The notes under the pieces are model-generated. The model did not search any database. It worked only from the letters and a program-made list of their open reading frames with translations, and was not told where the DNA came from. A stretch of 57,420 nucleotides of DNA from JBKEBQ01 sp047973225 (GTDB lineage Bacteria; Bacillota_I; Bacilli_A; Erysipelotrichales; Erysipelotrichaceae). Made by a program: the position numbers and the translations under genes. The DNA is taken from the NCBI GenBank assembly GCA_047973225.1, contig JBKEBQ010000030.1, forward strand, positions 1 through 57,420, in the 5' to 3' direction. Below are positions 9,810 through 17,043 of the stretch, piece by piece; position 1 is the stretch's first letter; each line of letters begins with the position of its first letter.

Positions 9810-10217
9810 ATTGCTTTTCCTTTCATTTTATTCATAAATGCTGTATGACAAATACTGCGTAAAAATTCTTGCAGTCTATTTATCATGAAAAATGATGCGA
9901 ACCACTTTAAAATAAACATCTAAAAACCGCAATACATGCAGTTATTAATTCAAAATGTATGACAAGTGTTCAAAAAAAGAGTTTGCAATCTAGCTATCAC
10001 TGCAAACTCTTCCTAAATCACATAAAATAATCGAACCATGTATCGAACGTAGTTCGCAATGTAATACACTGCTTAAAATTACGCTTATCATGATGTTTTC
10101 ATTGCAACCAGTGGTTGCAAGTGCCAAATGTGTTCGATTTATCGTACACACTTATCCTGCTACCTATAAATCACTGGAACAGTTCGATTTTAGGTAGACA
10201 ATTACAATCCCTTTTTA
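9810..10217. other. Gap inside the mobile remnant
   Basis: No coding frame is supported here. It holds the terminator at 9978-10010 and a short perfect hairpin at 10102-10120 (8-bp arms TTGCAACC/GGTTGCAA, 3-nt loop) of unknown role. The rest looks like decayed sequence. Confidence 0.5.
9971..10010 (-). terminator. Terminator downstream of the Fic operon
   Basis: On the minus strand a 10-bp stem (AGAGTTTGCA with TGCAAACTCT, 13-nt loop) is followed by a run of seven T. It lies after the last small gene of the Fic operon and before the coupling-protein relic, separating the two. Confidence 0.75.
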
Positions 10218-10394
10218 TTACGCTTTCAGTTTGTCATTCAAGGACTTTTGTTGCATCATTATCAAATATATATTTAGTCCTCGTTCCGCTTCTTCAAATG
10301 ATGAATATGTTTTTACTAATCTTAAATTTTGTTTGTTACAATCTACAATTGGAAACCCATTTTCTTTCGTATATAGATAATATTTCTTGGCCAT
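10218..10394 (-). CDS. Small uncharacterised protein (58 residues)
   Basis: A 58-residue frame beginning MAKKYYLYTKENGFPIVDC, with AAAGGAAC 6 nt before the ATG. It is 43 bp downstream of the Fic gene and just upstream of the terminator, so it is probably co-transcribed. Composition is that of a real soluble protein (Lys, Tyr and Glu mixed with hydrophobics). I do not recognise the family. It could be a Fic partner, an accessory gene of the mobile element, or a truncated longer gene. Confidence 0.5.
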   Translation of the reverse strand: MAKKYYLYTKENGFPIVDCNKQNLRLVKTYSSFEEAERGLNIYLIMMQQKSLNDKLKA

Positions 10395-10437
10395 ATTGTT
10401 GTTCCTTTCTGCCTAACATAATAAAAAAAGAAGTTTT

Positions 10438-11100
10438 TTAAACTCCTCTTTCATCATTTTCTTGTTCTTTATCAAGCAAATCTGTTTCCATTTCATATGC
10501 TAGTTCATCACTAGAATACTCATATTGTTCTTCATAATAATATGAAAAATCTAATCCTTTGAAAAATATTTCTCGATTATTTACATCATCTGTTGTAATA
10601 TTTTCCAATTCAATTATAAGCTGACTACTGTCTTTAACTGATTCTTTCATAAGAAACATATACTCTTCTTTATCCAATTTAGACCAATCAAGAACAATAC
10701 TTAATTCTTGTAAAAGTAAGCAGTCTAACCACAATCTTCCACTCCTTCCATTACCTTCACGGAATGGATGAAGAATATTAATTTCAACATATTTCTCTAC
10801 AATTTCTTCAAAAGTTTTTACAGGCATTTCATTAATTCTTTTTAAGTTTTCTTCTAAAAAATTCGTATTCGCAAACTGAAAACCACCTTTAGAAAGATTA
10901 ACTTCTCTTAATTTTCCAGCCCAATCATAAATATCTTCAAACAGTATTTTATGAATTACAAACAATGAATCTATATTTTTAAAATCTATTTCTTTGTAAT
11001 TCTCTTGCAACCAAAAATTAATTGCTTTTTGTTTACTAAGTCGTTCTTCTTCTTTTTTTAATAATGAAATCTTAGTAACTCCTAATTTATTTTTAATCAT
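10438..11100 (-). CDS. Fic-domain protein (probable AMP transferase)
   Basis: A 220-residue Fic/DOC-family protein. The core motif HPFREGNGRSGR (starting His111) matches the HPFxxGNGRxxR signature of enzymes that transfer AMP from ATP to a target protein. The flap region upstream (EVNLSKGGFQFANTN) is also present. I see no clear inhibitory (S/T)xxxE(G/N) helix at either end, so a separate antitoxin might be expected, but none is recognisable. The ATG has AGGTGA before it. It is the only intact recognisable gene in the decayed mobile region, which suggests it was either the last cargo to be lost or is kept by selection. The target is unknown. Confidence 0.85.
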   Translation of the reverse strand: MIKNKLGVTKISLLKKEEERLSKQKAINFWLQENYKEIDFKNIDSLFVIHKILFEDIYDWAGKLREVNLSKGGFQFANTNFLEENLKRINEMPVKTFEEIVEKYVEINILHPFREGNGRSGRLWLDCLLLQELSIVLDWSKLDKEEYMFLMKESVKDSSQLIIELENITTDDVNNREIFFKGLDFSYYYEEQYEYSSDELAYEMETDLLDKEQENDERGV

Positions 11101-11142
11101 TGTATCACCTGCTGCCTTGATTATTGCTTATATTATATCACA

Positions 11143-11616
11143 TTAGTTCTTTAACATTTTCTTTACTTGCTTCTTTTTTATCTTCGGAAAAATTAAATTT
11201 TCTTGATTTATTTCAAAATTATTTTGAAATAAATCATCAACATCTTCTTCACTAACTGCAATCCACGCAAATTGATTTCTTACAACTTCATTCATGAATA
11301 TTTCATGTTATTTTAAATTAACATCCATACAAATAATAACTTTAACATTCGGATTGAAATAGCGAAATCGTTGTAACATCACCCATAATTGAAAATTTTT
11401 ATATAATGACTTTTGTATAATAACATATTCCACATGCTTAATTCCATCTATATTGTTGATTACAAAATTAATATAATCACGATTAATTAAATGATAAAAG
11501 TCATATTCATTTTTATCAAAATAACTTCCTATAACTTCTCCGTCTTCATTTGTATAAGAAAAATATTGATAAAACTTATCATATAAATTTTCATCTCCAC
11601 AAAAAACTAATTTCAT
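11143..11616 (-). pseudogene. Uncharacterised gene split by an in-frame TAA
   Basis: From the ATG at 11616 (AAGGAGG before it) the frame encodes 102 residues beginning MKLVFCGDENLYDKFYQYF and ending VKVIICMDVNLK, then a TAA at 11308-11310. The same frame stays open for 54 more residues (including NQFAWIAVSEEDVDDLFQNN) to a second stop at 11143. Composition is protein-like on both sides, so this is probably one gene of about 157 codons with a nonsense mutation. Family not recognised. It lies 42 bp upstream of the Fic gene in the same operon. Confidence 0.5.
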
Positions 11617-11665
11617 ATATTACCTCCTTTTTCTAAAAATATTAAAAATATAAAAAAAAGAAACA

Positions 11666-11887
11666 TTATTGTATTTCCTCTTCTTTATTTGATTCATTTT
11701 CATCAAGATATTTTCCGACTAAGCTTTCATAACACTCTTCGTATCTATCTTGAAAATATAAACATGTTTCAACTAAAAATCCTTTTTCACTACTGTATTC
11801 TTTCAATCCTCGATAATGTAATTCTTTTTAAACAAATAAAATTGTGACCTATCTGATAGGTTTTTTTTCTTCAAACACATCATACAT
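11666..11887 (-). pseudogene. Small uncharacterised gene with two in-frame stops
   Basis: The ATG at 11887 follows an excellent AAAGGAGG. The frame reads MYDVFEEKKPIR, then TAG, six residues, TAA, and then 53 protein-like residues (KELHYRGLKEYSSEKGFLVE and on) to the final stop at 11666. Keeping one frame through two stops points to simple nonsense mutations in a former gene of 73 codons. It is the first gene of the Fic operon. Family not recognised. Confidence 0.45.
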
Positions 11888-11951
11888 ATTTCGGTTACCT
11901 CCTTTCGTTTTTGATGCCACTATTCATTAACTAACTTGTTAGTCAAAACAC

Positions 11952-11988
11952 AAAAAAACGGGCATTTGATAAATTCAAATGCCCGTTT
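11952..11988 (-). terminator. Terminator of ssrA
   Basis: A perfect 14-bp stem (11956-11969 with 11975-11988, 5-nt loop) is followed on the minus strand by a run of seven T. It begins 10 bp past the CCA end of tmRNA. Confidence 0.9.
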
Positions 11989-11998
11989 AAATATAATA

Positions 11999-12377
11999 TG
12001 GTGGAGTCGGGGGGAGTCGAACCCCCGTCCAAAAATAGTCTCACGTATAAACATCTACAGTTTAGTTTGTTAAAATAATCTATAAACCAGTAACAAACAA
12101 ACGAAGTTTACAGATGTGTCTATTCATTTTTCATGTAGAAACCTAGACCTTTTCTACCTTATCTTTCTCTTATACCATATGCAATGCTGGAAAGCTACAA
12201 CACGACATAGGGCTGCAACCAGTTATTAGGTTAATTAAGCAGCAAATGCAACAGCTTGGTTTCCACCAAAGATGTTAGCTAATTTAGTTTTTCCAGTTAA
12301 ATTGGATTGATAATTTACGTGTATCACTCGACTGCAGTTTATACCAAACATATCCTTGTCGAAACCATGGCGACCCC
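11999..12377 (-). ncRNA. ssrA: tmRNA
   Basis: Transfer-messenger RNA, which with SmpB rescues ribosomes stuck on broken mRNA and tags the product for destruction. The 5' end GGGGTCGCC (12377) and the 3' end CGACTCCACCA (11999) form the acceptor stem, and a TFC arm (GGGGGTTCGACTCCCCC) is present. The tag frame (12294-12235) encodes GKTKLANIFGGNQAVAFAA then TAA, ending in the AA degron that ClpXP-type proteases recognise. A TATAAT at about 12402-12397 is a candidate -10 box, implying a short 5' leader trimmed by RNase P. The 3' end abuts the mobile remnant, as is common for tmRNA attachment sites. Confidence 0.95.
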
Positions 12378-12407
12378 ATATAGTATTGACAATTAAATTA
12401 TATCATA

Positions 12408-12857
12408 CTAATAATTACGTTTCATTACTTTCTCGATCATTCGCTTAGTATCACGCTCTTTTTCGCTATTGCGTTTATCATATAAATGTTTTCCTTTCGC
12501 AAGCGCAATTTCCAATTTTGCCCTTCCTCTATACAAGTATAAAGAAAGTGGCACAATCGTTAATCCCTGAAGTTTTACCTTTTGTTGAAGCTTTTTTATT
12601 TCATGTTTATGTAACAATAACTTTCGCTCCCTTGTTTCATCATGATTGAATATATTTCCTTGCGCAAATGGTGGAATATACATGTTTTTTATAAATGCTT
12701 CGTTATCAAAAAAACTTACATAAGCGTCTTTTAACTGTACGGAACCGTTTCGAATCGACTTGATTTCAGTGCCACTCAAAACCAATCCCGCCTCATACGT
12801 CTCTTCAATAAAATAATCATGCTTTGCTTTTCGATTATAACTTATAACTTTATGCAT
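12408..12857 (-). CDS. smpB: SsrA-binding protein SmpB
   Basis: The 149-residue RNA-binding partner of tmRNA, which delivers it to stalled ribosomes. It opens with the conserved NRKAKHDYFIEETYEAGLVL, followed by GTEIKSIRNG, the beta-barrel, and the basic C-terminal tail (LYDKRNSEKERDTKRMIEKVM) that enters the empty mRNA channel. The start has GAGGAGGG before it. It sits directly upstream of its partner ssrA and 9 bp downstream of capA. Confidence 0.95.
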   Translation of the reverse strand: MHKVISYNRKAKHDYFIEETYEAGLVLSGTEIKSIRNGSVQLKDAYVSFFDNEAFIKNMYIPPFAQGNIFNHDETRERKLLLHKHEIKKLQQKVKLQGLTIVPLSLYLYRGRAKLEIALAKGKHLYDKRNSEKERDTKRMIEKVMKRNY

Positions 12858-12866
12858 ACGCCCTCC

Positions 12867-14015
12867 TCAATATACTAATTTCACTCGATCACTCGTAACC
12901 ACCGTTTCACTCAAATGAACAAAAAATTCTCGCGATACATCCTTTCCTTCATGTAAAAACAAGGAATGTTGTTTTGCTAATTCATCTGTATAATCTTTTA
13001 ATGCATATGTTTCATAGCGTGTATAATTCTCACTAATCAGCGTTACCGTAGGCCAAAATTCAATATCTTTAAAAATAAAATCTTGTTTTTCGTGATCATA
13101 TTCAATTTTCCATCTAGCCATTCCTCCCAACATTCGATGACTCTCATCTTGTGCAGATAAAAAATTACCTAAAGAGTAGATAACCAAGGTTTCATTACCA
13201 TCTTTTCCGTTTATCATTTCAGTTGGTTGGATAACATGAGGATGTGTTCCAACGATAACATCCACTCCTAAATCACTTAAATATTGTGCTAATTTTTGTT
13301 GCTCTTCATTTGGTAAAAGTGTATATTCATCACCCCAATGCATACTCACAACTTGCACATTGCTCATTGTTTTTAACTTTTCAACATCTGTTTTAATTTG
13401 CTCATAATCTATTAAATTTACCAAATATTCTTTTCCTTCAGGAAGCAAAAAGCCATTCAGCCCATAAGTATAACTACTAAATCCAATGCTAACTCCATGC
13501 ACTTCCTTCACGTATAATTTTTCATCCGCCGCCGATTTTCGAATTCCACTAATGATCATATTGGGATATTTTTCAGCATACGTTAACTCTTCCACAATTC
13601 CCGCTTCTCCTCTATCCATACTATGATTACTGGAAGCGGAAAGCCAATTGAATCCGCTATTATACAAGCCATTCAGAATTTCCTTTGGTGCATTAAACGT
13701 CGGATATCCAGACAAACCTAAAGATTCTCCTGCGCATAATGTTTCTAAATTAATATAAGAAATATCGCTATTGCTTGTCAAAGTTTTGGTATGCTTATAA
13801 ACGTCATCAAAATTATAACTACCATCTGTATCTTTATTATACACATAGATAGGATCATGAATGAGATTATCACCTACTGCCGAAAATGAAACCTCAGAAA
13901 TTTTGGGTTCCCTTTTTTGTGGTTTTAATTCTTTTTCTTTCTTTGTCGATCCTTCTCCAACTGTTGTACAACCAATTAAAAGAAAGAGCAGCAATACCCA
14001 AATTTTATTTTTCAT
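12867..14015 (-). CDS. CapA-family lipoprotein (metallophosphatase fold)
   Basis: About 382 residues. The N-terminus MKNKIWVLLLFLLIGC is a lipoprotein signal with lipobox LIGC. The mature part is a CapA/PgsA domain (FSAVGDNLIHD, NLETLCAGE, SASSNHSMDRG, SMHWGDEY, VDVIVGTHPHVIQP, YSLGNF), the calcineurin-like metal-binding pattern. CapA proteins are linked to poly-glutamate capsule synthesis, but many family members, like this one, have no capB/capC nearby and an unknown role. The start overlaps the end of rnr by 11 bp, implying coupled translation. The frame is open 22 codons further upstream, but the signal peptide places the start here. Confidence 0.85.
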   Translation of the reverse strand: MKNKIWVLLLFLLIGCTTVGEGSTKKEKELKPQKREPKISEVSFSAVGDNLIHDPIYVYNKDTDGSYNFDDVYKHTKTLTSNSDISYINLETLCAGESLGLSGYPTFNAPKEILNGLYNSGFNWLSASSNHSMDRGEAGIVEELTYAEKYPNMIISGIRKSAADEKLYVKEVHGVSIGFSSYTYGLNGFLLPEGKEYLVNLIDYEQIKTDVEKLKTMSNVQVVSMHWGDEYTLLPNEEQQKLAQYLSDLGVDVIVGTHPHVIQPTEMINGKDGNETLVIYSLGNFLSAQDESHRMLGGMARWKIEYDHEKQDFIFKDIEFWPTVTLISENYTRYETYALKDYTDELAKQHSLFLHEGKDVSREFFVHLSETVVTSDRVKLVY

Positions 14016-16128
14016 ATATTTTTTTATACTTTCTTTCACTAACAATTTCAAAATCAATTTGACGCTTGAATCTTGATGCATCTACCACTTTTACCTCCAC
14101 TTTTTGTCCCACTTTATAGACATTAGCACGATGTTCTCCTACCAACATTCTAGCATGGTCTATGTAAGTATAAAAGTCATCTTTTAATGAAGTTATGTGA
14201 ACAAGCCCTTCAATCGTATTTTCCAGTTCAACAAACATTCCAAATTTTGTGATTGATGAAATAATGCCCGTAAATTGCTTCCCAATAAAACGCTCCATAT
14301 ATTCACATTTCTTCAATTGTTCTATATCGCGCTCTGCCTCAATTGCATTGCGTTCTCTTTGCGAAGATTGCAATGCCGCCGCTTCGATAAATACCTCATC
14401 TTCTTGCATGACTTTTATATCGCTTTCGACATGAAAGCAATACTTTCGCAACATCCGATGAACAATCAAATCTGGATATCTTCGTATTGGTGAGGTAAAG
14501 TGTGTATATTCTTTTAATGCCAAACCAAAATGTCCCATACAATTTTGATCATACCTTGCCTTTTGCATTGCTCGTAGCATATAAGTTGATAAAACATCAT
14601 ATGCCTCATCGTATTTCGCTGATTCTAATAGGGATTGCAATTGCTTAGGATGTATATTTTCGATATCACCTTTTAATGTATACCCCATTGACTGTGCAAG
14701 ATTTGCAAATTCACGCATTCGCTTTAACGTCGGTGCTTCGTGCACTCGATACATACTCGGTAGTCCCATGTTTTTCATATGTGTTGCTACACATACATTT
14801 GTGGCAATCATAAAATCTTCAATCATGCGCTCTGCTTCTCCACGTTTGCGTAAAACAATATCCTCAACCTTGCCTTTTTCATTGACTAGAATAATTCCTT
14901 CTTTTTTATTAAAGTCAATTTCACCAGCAAGATATTTTTTCTTTCTTAATTTCTTTGATAGTTCCAACCCATCAAAAAGCATAGGTACAATCATTTCATA
15001 CTTTTTCATTTTCTTCGAATGCCGTTTAAAAATATCATTCACATCTGTATACGTCATTCGTTTTTTTGTTTTTATGAAAGAGGGAACAATACGATAATCA
15101 ACAACATTTCCATCATTATCAAAATCCATGATACACGAAAGCGTCAAGCGTTCCTCTGCCTCATTTAAGCTACATATACCATTCGATAGAGCCTTTGGTA
15201 ACATTGGAACAACCCGATCTACCACATATACACTCACACCTCTTTCAAACGCTTCTTTATCAAGTGCAGACTTTTCTTTTACATAATGAGATACATCAGC
15301 AATATGAACACCTAAACGATACCCTTGTTTTCGCTTTTCAATACTAATCGCATCATCCAAATCTTTTGAGTCTGCTCCATCAATTGTAATCGTAATAAGT
15401 TTACTAAAATCCTCACGATTTCTTTTGTCTTCACTTGTTATCTGCTCCTTAATTTGTGAAACTTCCACTTCCACCTGCTCACAAAATTCAAGATGAATAT
15501 CATGCTCTAATAAGCTACTTAAAATATCAATGCCTGGATCATATTTATATCCCAATACACGCACAATAGAGCATACTAATGTCTTCCCATACTTTTCTAT
15601 ATACAATTGAACCTTTGTATCATTTACAAACTTAAAAGCTTTTATATTATTGACTCTAATCTTTTGATGCGGCATATTTGTATCTGGTAAAAAACAAGTG
15701 CGATCACGTTTTTTCTTTATAACGCCAATAATGGTATGTTTCTTATGTTGAATAACTTTTACAATTTCACATTCAACACTGCCATCTTCATTATGAACCA
15801 TTTTTGCGAGTACTTCATCGCAATCTAAATATTTTGTAATTTCTTTACGAGACGCATATACACTGATTTCTTCATTTTCAACAAAACCAAATCCCTTAGG
15901 GTTTTTGCGTAATGTACCAACAAAATAGCCCAGCTGGTCCAGCGTAAAATAACGATGCTTATGATCTGCAATTACAAGATACGCTTCAACCAACTGATTC
16001 ATGTCCTTCATTAACTGTGTGAAATCTTTACTCGACTCAATATGAAAATATTGTTTAAAACCATCGATATCCATGCCTTTATATTTATTGGCATACACAA
16101 CATCTAAAATTAATGCTTTATACTCCAT
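14005..16128 (-). CDS. rnr: Ribonuclease R
   Basis: A 707-residue 3'-to-5' exoribonuclease that degrades structured RNA and helps clear mRNA freed by tmRNA. Order: N-terminal winged-helix and cold-shock domains, the RNB catalytic domain with the acidic cluster in TIDGADSKDLDDAISIE, and a C-terminal S1 domain (FTGIISSITKFGMFVELENTIEGLVHI) with a short basic tail. AAAGGAGG precedes the ATG. The order secG-rnr-(capA)-smpB-ssrA is the usual Firmicutes arrangement, here with capA inserted. Confidence 0.95.
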   Translation of the reverse strand: MEYKALILDVVYANKYKGMDIDGFKQYFHIESSKDFTQLMKDMNQLVEAYLVIADHKHRYFTLDQLGYFVGTLRKNPKGFGFVENEEISVYASRKEITKYLDCDEVLAKMVHNEDGSVECEIVKVIQHKKHTIIGVIKKKRDRTCFLPDTNMPHQKIRVNNIKAFKFVNDTKVQLYIEKYGKTLVCSIVRVLGYKYDPGIDILSSLLEHDIHLEFCEQVEVEVSQIKEQITSEDKRNREDFSKLITITIDGADSKDLDDAISIEKRKQGYRLGVHIADVSHYVKEKSALDKEAFERGVSVYVVDRVVPMLPKALSNGICSLNEAEERLTLSCIMDFDNDGNVVDYRIVPSFIKTKKRMTYTDVNDIFKRHSKKMKKYEMIVPMLFDGLELSKKLRKKKYLAGEIDFNKKEGIILVNEKGKVEDIVLRKRGEAERMIEDFMIATNVCVATHMKNMGLPSMYRVHEAPTLKRMREFANLAQSMGYTLKGDIENIHPKQLQSLLESAKYDEAYDVLSTYMLRAMQKARYDQNCMGHFGLALKEYTHFTSPIRRYPDLIVHRMLRKYCFHVESDIKVMQEDEVFIEAAALQSSQRERNAIEAERDIEQLKKCEYMERFIGKQFTGIISSITKFGMFVELENTIEGLVHITSLKDDFYTYIDHARMLVGEHRANVYKVGQKVEVKVVDASRFKRQIDFEIVSERKYKKIYEK

Positions 16129-16147
16129 GTCAACCTCCTTTCTTCAA

Positions 16148-16171
16148 AAAAAAGACCTTACGGTCTTTTTT
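16148..16171. terminator. Hairpin between secG and rnr
   Basis: A 10-bp stem AAAAAAGACC/GGTCTTTTTT with a 4-nt loop and T-runs on both strands. It lies 20 bp before rnr and may partly end secG transcripts. Confidence 0.7.
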
Positions 16172-16176
16172 CATGT

Positions 16177-16401
16177 TTATTGTCCTCTTTTGATTAATAT
16201 AACCAAAACAAAGAAGATAATCCCCATTACAAGCGTAACTCTTGCAATGATTTTTTCAGGACCTCTCTCTTTCGTATTAGCAAATAAATTCAATCCTTCT
16301 CCACCAGTGAAGGCTCCACTAATACCATCGGATTTACCACTTTGTAATAACGAAAGGACAATAATAACACCAGAAACTACCATTAATAATGCATCTAACA
16401 T
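16177..16401 (-). CDS. secG: Protein-export subunit SecG
   Basis: A 74-residue small membrane subunit of the SecYEG channel. It has two membrane helices (LLMVVSGVIIVLSLLQ and ARVTLVMGIIFFVLVILI) joined by a Gly-rich cytoplasmic loop (GKSDGISGAFTGGEGLNLFA), the standard SecG plan. The start is set by AAAGGAGG 7 nt before the ATG at 16401; a longer open frame upstream lacks support. It heads the secG-rnr-capA-smpB-ssrA cluster. Confidence 0.92.
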   Translation of the reverse strand: MLDALLMVVSGVIIVLSLLQSGKSDGISGAFTGGEGLNLFANTKERGPEKIIARVTLVMGIIFFVLVILIKRGQ

Positions 16402-16492
16402 TTTATTTCCTCCTTTCACTGCTTTGCCATTATACCACATATATGAAAAATATCAAGTGTATTCGATAAAAGCGCATAGCTTAAACCTTTAG

Positions 16493-16521
16493 GCGTGTCA
16501 ACGACTACACTGTATAGAAAA
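16493..16521 (-). other. Possible relic spacer next to the CRISPR repeat
   Basis: The 29 bases following the degenerate repeat in the transcribed direction, about the spacer length of type VI-A arrays. No second repeat follows, so its identity as a spacer cannot be shown from the sequence. Confidence 0.2.
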
Positions 16522-16557
16522 TTTTATTCCCCTTCTATTTTGGGGTGCTCTATAGCC
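16522..16557 (-). CRISPR. Single degenerate Cas13a-type direct repeat
   Basis: Thirty-six bases that on the minus strand hold CCCC, a 9-nt loop AAAATAGAA, GGGG, then AATAAAAT. From memory of Leptotrichia type VI-A repeats (stem CCCC/GGGG, 9-nt A-rich loop ending GAA, tail ACTAAAAC, total 36 nt) about 29 of 36 positions agree. It lies 92 bp downstream of cas2 in the same orientation, where the leader-proximal repeat belongs. It is the only copy in the window. Confidence 0.6.
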
Positions 16558-16649
16558 CATAACAATTCATATTCAAAATAATAAATTTCATACTTAATCT
16601 TTTTCGCGAATCGTTGCATTGGCATATACATATTTTAATCCAATCCCAA
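16558..16649 (-). promoter_or_regulatory. Candidate CRISPR leader remnant
   Basis: An AT-rich, gene-free stretch between the stop of cas2 and the repeat. Its position and composition fit a CRISPR leader. No promoter was identified. Confidence 0.3.
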
Positions 16650-16967
16650 TTAGACTTCAATGATATAACAAGATTTTTCCATTAATTTTTCTGACACTTT
16701 TAATTCGCCCGCAATTATATCCATTTTTTCAAATGCATCTTCAGTCAATCGTATTCCTCTAATGTGCAATTCAGGAGATGCTAGGATGGACAATCGTCCT
16801 GTCAACTTATTAACACGTTCAATGTTTATAGCGTAAAAAGCATATACCGATCCTTGCAGCATCAAACCACCCATTTTCTTTATCTCTTTATGAAATTTTT
16901 TATATTCTTTTGATTTATCTTGATTTTCTATATCATACATAACGATATATACATATTTAATACTCAC
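16650..16967 (-). CDS. cas2: Orphan CRISPR adaptation nuclease Cas2
   Basis: A 105-residue Cas2, which with Cas1 inserts new spacers into CRISPR arrays. It follows the pattern of Cas2 from type II and VI-A loci: beta strand YVYIVMYDIE with Asp12, EYKKFHKEIKKMGG, MLQGSVY, then IRGIRLTEDAFEKMDIIAGE and a C-terminal CYIIEV strand. The start is GTG at 16967, overlapping by 11 bp a 23-codon frame (16957-17028) that has its own AGGAGG, so translation is probably coupled. No cas1 is present in the window, so adaptation should be dead unless Cas1 is encoded elsewhere. The gene is intact despite the decay around it. Confidence 0.75.
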   Translation of the reverse strand: MSIKYVYIVMYDIENQDKSKEYKKFHKEIKKMGGLMLQGSVYAFYAINIERVNKLTGRLSILASPELHIRGIRLTEDAFEKMDIIAGELKVSEKLMEKSCYIIEV

Positions 16968-17028
16968 ATAAAGAAATCCTCAATATTGGCATTATAACTT
17001 CTTCTTTTTCTTGTTCTGTATATGACAT
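16957..17028 (-). CDS. 23-codon frame coupled to cas2
   Basis: A short frame with a strong AAGGAGG 7 nt before its ATG, beginning MSYTEQEKEEVIMPI. It ends within the first codons of cas2. It is either a translational lead-in for cas2 or what is left of a deleted gene (cas1 would be expected here). There is no independent evidence that the peptide matters. Confidence 0.3.
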   Translation of the reverse strand: MSYTEQEKEEVIMPILRISLCEY

Positions 17029-17043
17029 TTTTATTCCTCCTTG

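Noticed and set aside
10102..10120. Perfect 8-bp hairpin as a recombination site or terminator
   Set aside because: It has no T-run and no second copy, and no intact recombinase remains; left as an unexplained short palindrome.
10115..10441. Plus-strand protein of 108 residues
   Set aside because: It runs opposite to the 58-residue gene, which has a good ribosome site, and its composition is that of an antisense frame.
6682..11887. Recoded stop codons (TAA/TAG read as amino acids) in the mobile region
   Set aside because: Several frames continue cleanly through TAA and TAG, which first suggested an alternative code. But true frameshifts and deletions occur in the same genes, a TGA is also involved, and intact genes around them end in normal stops. 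Plain decay explains all of it.
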